64,000 nt of DNA from CALKJU01 sp046349355 (lineage in GTDB: Bacteria; Pseudomonadota; Alphaproteobacteria; Geminicoccales; Geminicoccaceae): assembly GCA_046349355.1 (NCBI GenBank), contig JAXMCM010000016.1, forward strand, positions 186,001-250,000, given 5' to 3'. Shown here piece after piece: positions 16,596 through 27,281 of the stretch. Within the stretch, counting starts at the first letter, position 1. Each line of letters opens with the position of its first letter. A program made the position numbers and the translations under genes. The notes beneath the pieces were generated by a model that saw nothing but the letters and a program-made list of their open reading frames with translations, ran no database searches and was not told where the DNA came from.

Positions 16596-18578
<1,983 letters not shown>

Positions 18579-18590
18579 GCGCAGGCCGCC

Positions 18591-18620
18591 TTGGACCGTG
18601 TCGGCGGCATCGTCTATAGC
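18591..18620 (+). promoter_or_regulatory. candidate promoter of the amino-acid-binding protein gene
   Basis: TTGGAC (18591-18596) is followed 18 nt later by TATAGC (18615-18620). A GGCGGC/GCCGCC inverted repeat (18603-18624) spans the -10. The start codon is 30 nt downstream. Confidence 0.35.
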
Positions 18621-18649
18621 CGCCGCAACGCCCACGTCGGACCAACTCC

Positions 18650-19492
18650 ATGCGCCGCCTGCTCGCCCTCGCCGTCGCCCTTCTCGGCCTTGCCGCCACG
18701 GCCGAAGCCGGCGTCCTCGACAAGGTCAAGCAGACCGGCCAGCTGACGCTGGGCTACCGCAACGACGCGATGCCGTTCTCCTACGAGAACGCCAAGGGCG
18801 AGCCCGCCGGCTACAGCGTCGACCTCTGCCTCGTCGTCGCCGAGCAGGTCCGCCAGACGCTCAAGCTCGACAAGCTCGACGTGCGCTACCAGATCGTCGA
18901 CGCCAAGACGCGTTTCGACCAGCTCAAGGCCGGCAAGGTCGACCTGCTCTGCGGCGCCGACACGGTCACGCTGGCGCGGCGCCAGGTCGTCGATTTCTCC
19001 CTGATGACCTTCGCCTCCGGCTCGACCCTGCTGTACCGCGTCGACGGACCGCAGACCTTCAAGGATCTCAAGGGGCAGAAGATCGGCGCCCGGGCCGGCA
19101 CGATCACCGTCGACACCCTGCGCAAGGCGCTGGCCGACCAGAACTTCGATGCGCAGCTGGTGCCCTACGACGACTACGAGGCCGGTGTCCGCGACCTGGC
19201 CGCCGGCAAGCTCGCGGCGTTCTTCGGCGATGGCGGCATCCTGCTGTTCCAATGGCTGCAGAGCCCCGACAAGGCCAAGCTCAAGCTGTCCGAGCGCAGC
19301 CTGTCGAACGAGCCCTACGCGCTGGTCCTGCCACGCGGCGACGACGACTTCCGGCTGGTCGTGGATACGGCGCTGGCCGGGGTCTACCGGAGCAAGGCGA
19401 TCGAGAAGATCTTCACCTCGGCCTTCGGCGCGCAGGCCAAGCCTGCCGACATCGTCCGCGCGGTCTACCTGCTGAATGCCCTCGAGCCGTAG
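18650..19492 (+). CDS. amino-acid ABC transporter substrate-binding protein (SBP family 3)
   Basis: A 280-residue periplasmic protein with signal peptide MRRLLALAVALLGLAATAEA. The mature part begins with KVKQTGQLTLGYRNDAMPFS, then NAKGEPAGYSVDLC, FDQLKAGKVDLLCGADTVT and AGTITVDTL, as in GltI/AatJ-type acidic amino acid binding proteins. It would deliver glutamate/aspartate or a related amino acid to an ABC permease. No permease or ATPase gene is adjacent, so it is an orphan binding protein, possibly also feeding a signalling enzyme. Confidence 0.85.
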   Translation: MRRLLALAVALLGLAATAEAGVLDKVKQTGQLTLGYRNDAMPFSYENAKGEPAGYSVDLCLVVAEQVRQTLKLDKLDVRYQIVDAKTRFDQLKAGKVDLLCGADTVTLARRQVVDFSLMTFASGSTLLYRVDGPQTFKDLKGQKIGARAGTITVDTLRKALADQNFDAQLVPYDDYEAGVRDLAAGKLAAFFGDGGILLFQWLQSPDKAKLKLSERSLSNEPYALVLPRGDDDFRLVVDTALAGVYRSKAIEKIFTSAFGAQAKPADIVRAVYLLNALEP

Positions 19493-19621
19493 GGCGGGAA
19501 TGCCGGCACGGCCGGAGCCGTTAGCACTTGCAGCATGACGGCGCGGTCCGATAGACCCGCGCCCGGCGTCCGCGGACGGACGCGATCGGCCGACGATTTC
19601 CGGCCGTCTGCCGAGGTCCTG

Positions 19622-19640
19622 CTGCCCGGTGTCCGGGCAG
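19622..19640. repeat. 8-bp hairpin between the binding-protein and sulfotransferase genes
   Basis: CTGCCCGG and CCGGGCAG are perfect complements around a 3-nt loop. A 12-bp palindrome (CGTCCGCGGACG) lies at 19567-19578. Either may end the upstream transcript; no T-run follows. Confidence 0.35.
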
Positions 19641-19686
19641 GCCAGCCGGCAGGCGGCGCTGTCGCAACCCTAGCCAGGCAGGGAAG

Positions 19687-21018
19687 ATGCTGACCTTCAT
19701 CAGAAACAACTGGGAAAAGGGGCTCTTCCTCGTCGGCATGCTGATCATCGCGGCGGGCTACGGCGTGGCCGTCGGCAAGTATCGCCTGTGGCCGCACGAC
19801 ACGCTCAATCGCGCCGCCGACGCCTTCGCCGACTGGCGGGCGAACTGGCGCCACTACACGCACGACCGGTCCATGTACCTGATCCCGACCGAGGAGACCG
19901 CCGGCGGCGTCAAGGTGAACGACCAGGCGCTGGCCTATCCGGGGTACACCTTCATGACCGCCTATCGCGACGGGCGCTTCGGCGCGACGCTCGTCGATAT
20001 GGACGGCAAGGTCGTGCACAAGTGGGACGTCGCCATGGCGGAGCTGTTCCCGACGCCGCCGGCGCACCTGAAGTCGGTGCCGCCGGACTGGGACATCAAC
20101 ATCCAGGGTTCCGCCCTGCTGCCCAACGGCGACGTTATCCTCAACATCTACAGCACCGGCCTGGTGAAGCTCGACCGCTGCGGCAAGCCGGTCTGGATCC
20201 TGCCCGAGGAGACGCATCATTCGGTCGACGTCCTCCCCGACGGCAACATCCTGTCGCCGATCCGTCTCGAGGACATGACCGCGCCGATGCCGTCGCGCCG
20301 GCGCATCGGCATGAGCGAGACCGGCACGGTCGTGAACGACGGCGTCGCGCTGATCAGCGCCGACGGCAAGGTGCTGCGCACCACCTCGATGCTCGACGCA
20401 CTCCATGCCAGCGGCCGCGAGGGCATCTTCCTCGCCGGCTCGGGCAACGAGGCCCGGACCAGCCACGGCGATCCGGTGCACCTCAACGACGTCGAGATGC
20501 TGCGGCCGGAGATGGCCGGCGCCTTCCCGATCTTCAAGGCCGGCGATCTGCTCGTCTCGTTCCGCTCGACCAACACCATCGCGGTGCTCGACGGCGAGAC
20601 GTGGGAGATGAAATGGTCGATGACCGGGCTATTTCATGGCCAGCACGATCCCGACTTCCTGCCCAACGGCCATATCATGGTCTTCGACAACGACATCTTC
20701 GGCGACGCACTGAACGCGTCGCGCAGCAAGGTGCTGGAGATCGACCCGATCACCCAGGAGATCGTGTGGACCTATGACGGTCGCGACGACGTGCGCTTCT
20801 ACGCCTCGTCGCGCGGGATGCAGGTGCCGCTGCCCAACGGCAATGTGCTGATCTCCGATCCCTTCGGCGGACGCATCATCGAGGTCTCGCGATCGGCTGG
20901 CGACAAGGTTGTCTGGGAGTATGTCAACCTCGCCGAACCAGGCTTCGTCGGGATGGTCCTCGATGTCGACCGGATCGATGCCGCGAAGCTGAGCTTCGTC
21001 GGTCAGAGCTGCAACTGA
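19687..21018 (+). CDS. arylsulfotransferase-family (ASST) protein, membrane-anchored, copy 1
   Basis: A 443-residue protein. Residues 9-30 form one hydrophobic anchor after MLTFIRNNWEKG, so the large domain should be periplasmic. The propeller domain shows repeating LLPNGDVILN, VLPDGNIL, FLPNGHIMVFDN and PLPNGNVLISDP blades, with ETHHSV and GQHDPDF supplying conserved His residues as in arylsulfotransferases. ASST enzymes transfer sulfate between phenolic compounds through a sulfo-His. A non-catalytic ligand-binding role is possible. It is the first of two tandem copies; spacing to the second is 37 nt, so they are likely cotranscribed. Confidence 0.8.
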   Translation: MLTFIRNNWEKGLFLVGMLIIAAGYGVAVGKYRLWPHDTLNRAADAFADWRANWRHYTHDRSMYLIPTEETAGGVKVNDQALAYPGYTFMTAYRDGRFGATLVDMDGKVVHKWDVAMAELFPTPPAHLKSVPPDWDINIQGSALLPNGDVILNIYSTGLVKLDRCGKPVWILPEETHHSVDVLPDGNILSPIRLEDMTAPMPSRRRIGMSETGTVVNDGVALISADGKVLRTTSMLDALHASGREGIFLAGSGNEARTSHGDPVHLNDVEMLRPEMAGAFPIFKAGDLLVSFRSTNTIAVLDGETWEMKWSMTGLFHGQHDPDFLPNGHIMVFDNDIFGDALNASRSKVLEIDPITQEIVWTYDGRDDVRFYASSRGMQVPLPNGNVLISDPFGGRIIEVSRSAGDKVVWEYVNLAEPGFVGMVLDVDRIDAAKLSFVGQSCN

Positions 21019-21055
21019 GCCTCAGGCGAAAACGACAGCGGGGGGATCTTCGTCG

Positions 21056-22390
21056 ATGGCCAGCTGGCTTCTTCGAAACTGGGAAAAGCTTGCCTTCGGC
21101 CTGGCCCTGCTGCTTGCAATCTTCGTCTACGGCTATCTCGCCGGGGCGCGCGGCTGGTTCCCGGCTTCCTACATCCGTCCGCTCGAGATCACGGCCGACG
21201 AGCTGATCGACGAGGTCCGCAAGGAGACGCGGACCCGCAGCGAATATCTGCGGCCGACGTCACGGACCCAGGGCGGGCTCGTCGCCAGCGACCCGTCCCG
21301 CGCCTTTGACGGCTACACCTTCATCACGGCGTACCGGGACGGCCGGTTCGGCGCCTCGCTGCTCGATATGCAGGGCAACACCGTCCACAAGTGGGACGTG
21401 GCGATCAGCCAAGCCTACCCCAACGGCCCGCCGCCGCACCTGAAGCAGTTGCCGCCGGACCAGGATGCCAACGTCCATGGTGCGGAGCTCCTGCCCAATG
21501 GCGAGGTGCTGCTGAACCTCTTCTCCACCGGCACGGTCAAGCTCGACCGCTGCTCGAAGATCGAGTGGGTGCTGCCCTTGCGGACCCACCATGCGCTCGA
21601 GCCGTTGGGCGACGGCACCTACATCGCGCCGATGAGCCGTACGGGCAAGGAACCCAAGGGCGAGTTCCCGCGCGTCGGGCCCAGCGAGGCGGGCGCCTAT
21701 GCCGACGATGGCATGGTCCGCTTCGACAGCGACGGCAAGGTGCTCCGCGAGGCGTCGATCATCGACATCCTCCGTGACAGCGGCTGGGACGAGATCTTCG
21801 TGATGGGTTCGGGGTCCGAGAATCAGGTCCGCATCGACGACCCGGTCCACATGAACAAGATCGGCGTGCTCGACCCGGCGATGGCCGACCGCTTCCCGCT
21901 GTTCAAGGCGGGCGATCTCGTCGTCTCGATGCGCCGGCCGAGCACCGTCGTCGTGCTCGACGGCGAGACCTGGCAGGTGAAGTGGGGCACGTCGGGCCAG
22001 TTCCACATGCAGCACGATCCGAGCTTCACGCCCGAAGGCACCATCCTGATCTACGACAACAACGTGACCATCGACAAAAAGATGGCCGCTCGGTCGCGGA
22101 TCATCGAGATCGACCCGACCAGCCAGAAGGTCGTTTGGAGCTACGACGGGGGGAAGGACGCGCCGTTCTACGCCTATCGCCGTGGCACCGTGCGGCTTCT
22201 GCCCAACGGCAACGTCCTCGTCACCGATCCCGAGGAAGGCCGCATCTTCGAGGTCGCTCGCCACAACGGCGACGACATCGTCTGGGATTGGGTCAACCTG
22301 TCGAGCGAGCCGGGTTTCGCCGGGCTGGTGATCGATGCCAAGCGCTACCCGCCCGATTTCGTGAACTTCCTGAACCAGCCCTGCGGCTGA
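21056..22390 (+). CDS. arylsulfotransferase-family (ASST) protein, copy 2
   Basis: A 444-residue paralogue of the preceding gene with the same layout: short cytoplasmic N-terminus (MASWLLRNWEKLAF), one membrane anchor, and a periplasmic beta-propeller. Shared blocks include TAYRDGRFGA, VHKWDVA, LLPNGEVLLN and VKLDRC. The histidines are kept as RTHHAL and MQHDPSF. By eye the two proteins are around half identical, so the duplication is old and both copies are under selection. The different surface loops suggest different acceptors. Confidence 0.8.
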   Translation: MASWLLRNWEKLAFGLALLLAIFVYGYLAGARGWFPASYIRPLEITADELIDEVRKETRTRSEYLRPTSRTQGGLVASDPSRAFDGYTFITAYRDGRFGASLLDMQGNTVHKWDVAISQAYPNGPPPHLKQLPPDQDANVHGAELLPNGEVLLNLFSTGTVKLDRCSKIEWVLPLRTHHALEPLGDGTYIAPMSRTGKEPKGEFPRVGPSEAGAYADDGMVRFDSDGKVLREASIIDILRDSGWDEIFVMGSGSENQVRIDDPVHMNKIGVLDPAMADRFPLFKAGDLVVSMRRPSTVVVLDGETWQVKWGTSGQFHMQHDPSFTPEGTILIYDNNVTIDKKMAARSRIIEIDPTSQKVVWSYDGGKDAPFYAYRRGTVRLLPNGNVLVTDPEEGRIFEVARHNGDDIVWDWVNLSSEPGFAGLVIDAKRYPPDFVNFLNQPCG

Positions 22391-22418
22391 GGCGGCGAGC
22401 GGTCCGGTCGCGCCGCGC

Positions 22419-23750
22419 TCAGCGCGGCGGAAAGAACCGGTTGGCAGGCCGCGGCAGGCCCAGGTTCTCGCGCAGGGTCCTGCCCTCGTAGGCCGTGCGG
22501 AAGATGCCGCGGCGCTGCAGCTCGGGCACGACGAGGTCGACGAAATCGTCGACGCCGCCCGGCACGTAGGGGAACATCACGTTGAAGCCGTCGCTGGCTT
22601 CCTCCTCGAGCCAGGCCTGCATCTCGTCGGCGATCATGGCCGGCGTGCCGACCATCTCGAGGCCGCCGAAGCGCCCGACCAGGATGGCCAGATCGCGGAC
22701 CGTGAGATTCTCGCGGCGGGCGAGGTCGACGAGCGACTGGCGGCCGCTCTTGCTGTCGTTGGTCTCGGGTATCTCGGGCAGCGGGCCGTCGAGGTCGAAG
22801 CGCGAGGCGTCGACGCCCAGGCGCATCGACAGGTTGGGGATGCCGCTGTCGGGATGGACGAGGGCGTCGAGGCGCGCCTTCTTCGCCTGCGCCTCCCCGG
22901 GCGTCGTCCCGACGATGACGTGGGCACCCGGCAGGATCTTCAGGTGCTCGGGGTCGCGGCCGATCCGGCGCATGCGGTCCTTCACGTCCCTGTAGAACTT
23001 CTGGCCGTCGGCCAGCGTGCGCGAGCTGCCGAACACGACCTCGGCGGTCTCGGCGGCGAGCTGGCGGCCGTCGTCCGAGGCCCCGGCCTGGACGATGACC
23101 GGCCATCCCTGGATCGGCCGGGCCACGTTCAGCGGCCCACGCACCGAGAAGTGCGGGCCCTTGTGGTCCAGCACGTTCAGCCTGTCGGGATCGAAGAACA
23201 GGCCGGACTCCTGGTCCATCAGGAAGGCGTCGTCGGCCCAGCTGTCCCACAGCCCGGTGACGACATCGTAGAACTCGCGCGCCCGGCGGTAGCGCTGGGC
23301 GTGCTCGACATGCTCCTCGAGGCCGAAGTTCAGCGCCGCCTCGGGGTTGGAGGTGGTGACGATGTTCCAGCCGGCCCGGCCACCGCTCAGATGGTCGAGG
23401 GCGGCGAACCGGCGGGCGACATGGTAGGGCTGGTCGAAGGTCGTCGAGGCCGTGGCGACGAGGCCGAGCCGCTCGGTGACGACCGCCAGCGCCGGCAGCA
23501 GGGTCGCCGGATCGAACGAGGTGACGGTGGCGCTGCGGCGCAGCGCTGCCATCGGCATGTTCAGCAGCGCCAGGTGATCGGCCATGAAGAAGGCGTCGAA
23601 CAGGCCGCGCTCGAGGGTCTGTGCCAGCTGCTTCAGCCGCGGGAAGCTGAAGTTCGCGTCCGGCCAGCCGCCCGGGTAGCGCCACCACGCGGTGTGGATG
23701 CCGACAGGGCGCATGAAGGCGCCGAAGCGCAGCTGGCGGCGGCTGGTCAT
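22419..23750 (-). CDS. NtaA/SnaA/DszA-type FMN-dependent monooxygenase
   Basis: A 443-residue LLM-class flavoprotein of the nitrilotriacetate monooxygenase A subgroup: GIHTAWWRYPGGW near the N-terminus, FMADHLAL, ATASTTFDQPYHVARRFA, GWNIVTT and GWPVIVQAGASDDGR. It uses FMNH2 from a separate reductase and oxygen to oxidise organic substrates such as aminopolycarboxylates or sulfur compounds. The ATG at 23750 gives the usual N-terminus (MTSRRQLRFGAFM). No flavin reductase gene is adjacent. It converges on the sulfotransferase pair with 28 nt between stops. Confidence 0.88.
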   Translation of the reverse strand: MTSRRQLRFGAFMRPVGIHTAWWRYPGGWPDANFSFPRLKQLAQTLERGLFDAFFMADHLALLNMPMAALRRSATVTSFDPATLLPALAVVTERLGLVATASTTFDQPYHVARRFAALDHLSGGRAGWNIVTTSNPEAALNFGLEEHVEHAQRYRRAREFYDVVTGLWDSWADDAFLMDQESGLFFDPDRLNVLDHKGPHFSVRGPLNVARPIQGWPVIVQAGASDDGRQLAAETAEVVFGSSRTLADGQKFYRDVKDRMRRIGRDPEHLKILPGAHVIVGTTPGEAQAKKARLDALVHPDSGIPNLSMRLGVDASRFDLDGPLPEIPETNDSKSGRQSLVDLARRENLTVRDLAILVGRFGGLEMVGTPAMIADEMQAWLEEEASDGFNVMFPYVPGGVDDFVDLVVPELQRRGIFRTAYEGRTLRENLGLPRPANRFFPPR

Positions 23751-23936
23751 GCGAGGCTCCGGGCCGGGCAACGGGAATCGGACAAGCCGGGTCTCCTTGA
23801 GGGGCTGGAACCGTCCGGACGATCCCTACTCACGTCGTAGGCTTTGCCGTGCCGTTCAAGATGGCACCCGCGGCTTAACCTCGGCGGCGGCCTCCTGTAG
23901 GGATGCGTCGCGATCAGCCAGCGCCGGAGCCTCGTG

Positions 23937-24713
23937 ATGCGGGTGGCCACCTGGAACGTCAACTCGATCAACGCGCGGCTCGCCAACGTGCTGGACTGGC
24001 TGGGCACGGCGGCGCCGGACGTGGTGCTGCTGCAGGAGATCAAGTGCGTCGACGAGGCCTTCCCGGCGGAGGCCGTCGGCGGGCTCGGCTACCGCGTCGC
24101 GACGCATGGCCAGAAGACCTACAACGGTGTCGCCATCCTCGCGAATGAAGCCATCGAGGACGTCGTCCGCGGCCTGCCCGGCGACCCGGAGGACGCCCAG
24201 GCCCGCTACATCGAGGCGACCGTCCGCGGTGTGCGGGTCGCCTCGATCTACCTGCCCAACGGCAACCCGATCGGCACGGAGAAGTTCGCCTACAAGCTGG
24301 CGTGGATGGCACGGCTGCAGCAGCACGGTGCGGCGCTGCTCGAGGAGGAGCGGCCGGTGGTGCTGGGCGGCGACTACAATGTCATTCCGGAGCCGGTCGA
24401 CTGCCACGATCCGAAGGCATGGACCGGCGATGCGCTGTTTCAGCCGGAGAGCCGTGCTGCCTTCCGTGCCCTGCAGAACCTGGGCTTCACCGAGGCTTTC
24501 CGCTCACTCCACCCGGATGCCACCGGCGCCTACTCGTTCTGGGACTATCAGGCCCAGGCATGGCCGCTGGACCATGGCATCCGCATCGACCACTTCCTGC
24601 TGTCGCCGCAGGCGGCCGATCGTCTGGTCGGGTGCGAGATCGACAAGGCACCGCGCGGCCTGGCCAAGGCGTCCGACCACACCCCGGTGATTGTCGAGCT
24701 TGCCGATGGCTGA
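23937..24713 (+). CDS. xthA: exodeoxyribonuclease III
   Basis: A 258-residue AP endonuclease/3' exonuclease. Motifs: ATWNVNSI, LLQEIKC, YNGVAIL, LGGDYNVIP (catalytic Asp-x-Asn) and SDHTPV with the catalytic His. It repairs abasic sites and 3'-blocked ends. The ATG at 23937 directly follows an in-frame GTG; the ATG gives the usual MRVATWNVNS start. The stop overlaps the next gene by 8 nt, so translation is coupled. Confidence 0.93.
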   Translation: MRVATWNVNSINARLANVLDWLGTAAPDVVLLQEIKCVDEAFPAEAVGGLGYRVATHGQKTYNGVAILANEAIEDVVRGLPGDPEDAQARYIEATVRGVRVASIYLPNGNPIGTEKFAYKLAWMARLQQHGAALLEEERPVVLGGDYNVIPEPVDCHDPKAWTGDALFQPESRAAFRALQNLGFTEAFRSLHPDATGAYSFWDYQAQAWPLDHGIRIDHFLLSPQAADRLVGCEIDKAPRGLAKASDHTPVIVELADG

Positions 24714-25116
24714 GGGCGGCTGCCTCTGCGGCGCGGTCCGCTACCGCGTGGACGGCCCGCCGGTCGATGCCGGCTATTGCCACTGCCGGCTGTGCCAGCG
24801 CTCGGCCGGGGCGCCGGCGGTGCCGTGGGGCACGTGGCGCGAGGAGGCGTTCGCCTGGACGAAGGGCCAGCCGGCGGTCCATGCATCGACCAGGCACGGC
24901 CGGCGTGCCTTCTGCGCGAGCTGCGGAACGCCGCTGTCGTTCCGGTCGCTGGCGCAGCCCGGCTTCATCGACATCACGCTCGCCAGCCTCGACGACCCGC
25001 TGCTGTTTCCGCCCGAGTACCATACCTGGACGGCGAGCCGGATCGGCTGGTTTGAGACCGCCGACGACCTGCCGCGCCATCCCGACGACGGGCCGGACCG
25101 GCACGGCCGCGACTGA
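24706..25116 (+). CDS. GFA (glutathione-dependent formaldehyde-activating) family zinc protein
   Basis: A 136-residue protein with two zinc sites typical of the family: GCLCGAVRY, YCHCRLCQRSAG and CASCGTPL. GFA proteins bind glutathione adducts; most are uncharacterised and few take part in formaldehyde oxidation. The ATG at 24706 lies within the end of the exonuclease gene. It is probably the second gene of a short operon with xthA. Confidence 0.85.
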   Translation: MAEGGCLCGAVRYRVDGPPVDAGYCHCRLCQRSAGAPAVPWGTWREEAFAWTKGQPAVHASTRHGRRAFCASCGTPLSFRSLAQPGFIDITLASLDDPLLFPPEYHTWTASRIGWFETADDLPRHPDDGPDRHGRD

Positions 25117-25119
25117 GCG

Positions 25120-26031
25120 CTAGAGAGCCAGCAGCAGCGGCAGCGTTGCCATCGCCGCGACGGTGGTGGCGGTGATCAGCGCCGCCATCAGCTCGGCATC
25201 GCCGCCGAGCAGGCGGGCGAGCACGTAGGCCGAGGTGGCGGTGGGCACGCCGGTCACCAGCAGCACCATGCCGAGGGCGGTGCCGTCGAGGCCAGCCAGC
25301 AGGCCGATGCCGCTGGCAACCGCCGGCATGACGAGCAGCTTGCCGAGCGTGGCACCGGCCAGCAGCACCGGCCGGCCGGCGACGGCCGCGAGGCGCAGCG
25401 CCGCGCCGACGGCGAGGAGCCCCAGCGGCAGCGTCGCCTGGCCCAGCAGGCGCAGCGGCTCGGCGACCAGTCGCGGCAGCTCGAGGCCGGCAAGGTTGAC
25501 GGCGACGCCGGCGGCGGGAGCGAGCAGCAGCGGATTGGTCAGCAGCGCGCGGGCGGTGCCGCCGATCCCGAGGCGCTCGGCGCGGCCGTGGCGGGCCAGC
25601 GCCACGACGCTGAGCAGGTTCGCCGCCGGGGTCATCACCGCCACCGCGAGAGCAGCCAGCGCCGCACCCAGCTGCCCGTGCAGGGCCGGCGCCAGCGCCA
25701 GGGCGACGTAGCTGTTCCAGCGGACGACACCCTGCAGCACGCTGGTGTAGGTCGGCCCGGGCAGGCGGAACAGCCGGTGGGCGGCCGAGGCGAGGGCGGC
25801 CATCACCAGCTGCGTCGCGACCAGCGTGCCGCCGAAGGCCAGCACCGGCAGGCCGGCGAGATCGGCGCGGGCCAGCTCGACGAACAGCAGCGACGGGAAG
25901 CAGACGAAGTAGACGAGCCGCTCGATGCCGGTCCAGCCGGCCGGCTCCAGCACCGCGGTGCGCCGCAGGACAGCACCCAGGCTGATGACCAGGGCGACGA
26001 CCAGCAGCGCACCGCCGGTGGCGGACGTCAT
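25120..26031 (-). CDS. AEC-family (auxin efflux carrier) transporter
   Basis: A 303-residue membrane protein with about ten hydrophobic segments in the five-plus-five arrangement of AEC carriers; conserved points include LVYFVCFPSLLF near residue 40, MTPAANLLSV in the middle and VTGVPTATSAYVLA near the end. Members export or import organic anions such as malate by secondary transport. It is a minus-strand gene downstream of a flavin monooxygenase and an enolase-superfamily enzyme, so it might move the same organic acid; that is inference. Confidence 0.85.
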   Translation of the reverse strand: MTSATGGALLVVALVISLGAVLRRTAVLEPAGWTGIERLVYFVCFPSLLFVELARADLAGLPVLAFGGTLVATQLVMAALASAAHRLFRLPGPTYTSVLQGVVRWNSYVALALAPALHGQLGAALAALAVAVMTPAANLLSVVALARHGRAERLGIGGTARALLTNPLLLAPAAGVAVNLAGLELPRLVAEPLRLLGQATLPLGLLAVGAALRLAAVAGRPVLLAGATLGKLLVMPAVASGIGLLAGLDGTALGMVLLVTGVPTATSAYVLARLLGGDAELMAALITATTVAAMATLPLLLAL

Positions 26032-26067
26032 GCGGACCGGCCGCGGCGCGGCGGCCGGTCCGTCAGG

Positions 26068-27189
26068 TCACTCCGCGGCGCGGGCGCGCTCGACCAGATG
26101 CTGCGTGCCGGTGAGGTCCCGCAGGATCGGCATCATCTTGTGCGAGACCAGATGCATGTGCCGCTGCCAGAGGTCGCGGTGCGTCCAGTCGTGATGCGAG
26201 ATGATGAGCGTCTCGAAGGGTCCGACCTTCTCGCGGAACGCGGCCAGCTTCTCGGCCACCGTCTTGGGGCTGCCGGCGATGACGATGTTCTCGAGGCAGT
26301 AGTCCACCGTCACGTCGTCGTCCGACATGCTCGGGTCGTTCTTGAGCATGCCGACGAAGCCGCCGTGCCGGGTGAGGCCGGAGATGTAGTGGAAGTACCA
26401 GCGCATCGTGCAGTCGGGATGCTTCAGGTAGGCGCGGGCCTCCTCGTCGGTGTCGCAGACGAGGATGGTGCGGCCGGCGCGGTACTTGTGCGTCTCCAGC
26501 GGCAGGTTCAGGCGCTGGCGCTCGCCGGCCCAGTCCTTGAAGTGGCCGATGGCGATGTCCTCGGGCACGAAGTTCGCCGAGATCATGTGCCAGCCGCGCC
26601 GCGCCGTGAGCTTGGCGCTGGCCGAGTTGCGGCTCATCGAGGGCAGCATGATCGGCGGATAGGGCTTCTGGAACGGCACCGTCATCTTGCCGACGCCGAG
26701 GTCGGGCAGGACGTTGTCCTTGACCTGGAAGTTCCAGTACTTGCCCTGGATGTCGTAGGGCGGATCCTCGCTCCACAGCTTGAGGATGATGTCGACGCTC
26801 TCCTCGACCATCTCCGCACGGTTCTTGTCGACCACGCCGAAGGCCTCGAAGTCGGGCGGCGAACCGCCGGGCCCGACGCCGAACATGAAGCGGCCTTCCA
26901 GCATGTGGTCGATCTGCGCGATCTCGCCGGCGACGATGGCCGGATGCTTCTGCGGCAGGCAGACGACGCCCGCACCCATGGTGATCCGCGGGCACTCGGC
27001 GGCGAGCCGGGCGAAGATCATCAGCGGCGAGGCGAACGGCTCGGACGGCAGGAAGTAATGCTCGCCCAGCCAGACCTCGTCGAACCCCTCGCGGTCCGCG
27101 GTACGGATGACGTCCAGGTCCTCCTTGAGCAGGGTGTGGTAGCCCCGCTTGAAGTCCTGGATCGGATGCATGAACATGCCGAGACGCAT
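26068..27189 (-). CDS. LLM-class flavin-dependent oxidoreductase (luciferase-like)
   Basis: A 373-residue bacterial luciferase-like monooxygenase. It has MRLGMFMHPIQDFKRGYHT, EVWLGEHYFLPSEPFASPL, QIDHMLEGRFMFGVGPGGSP and ENIVIAGSPKTVAEKL. It should bind reduced flavin and oxidise an organic substrate. The substrate is unknown. ATG at 27189 is the family start; the ORF to 27222 has an unlikely extension. It lies between the AEC transporter and the enolase-superfamily gene on the same strand. Confidence 0.88.
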   Translation of the reverse strand: MRLGMFMHPIQDFKRGYHTLLKEDLDVIRTADREGFDEVWLGEHYFLPSEPFASPLMIFARLAAECPRITMGAGVVCLPQKHPAIVAGEIAQIDHMLEGRFMFGVGPGGSPPDFEAFGVVDKNRAEMVEESVDIILKLWSEDPPYDIQGKYWNFQVKDNVLPDLGVGKMTVPFQKPYPPIMLPSMSRNSASAKLTARRGWHMISANFVPEDIAIGHFKDWAGERQRLNLPLETHKYRAGRTILVCDTDEEARAYLKHPDCTMRWYFHYISGLTRHGGFVGMLKNDPSMSDDDVTVDYCLENIVIAGSPKTVAEKLAAFREKVGPFETLIISHHDWTHRDLWQRHMHLVSHKMMPILRDLTGTQHLVERARAAE

Positions 27190-27281
27190 GGCGCGAGCCC
27201 CCTGAACGCTCCTTAGTGGCAAACCTTGGGGTCGACGGGCGGCCGAGTCAATCGGTTGCGCGGCCGCCCGCCGCCGTTGGC

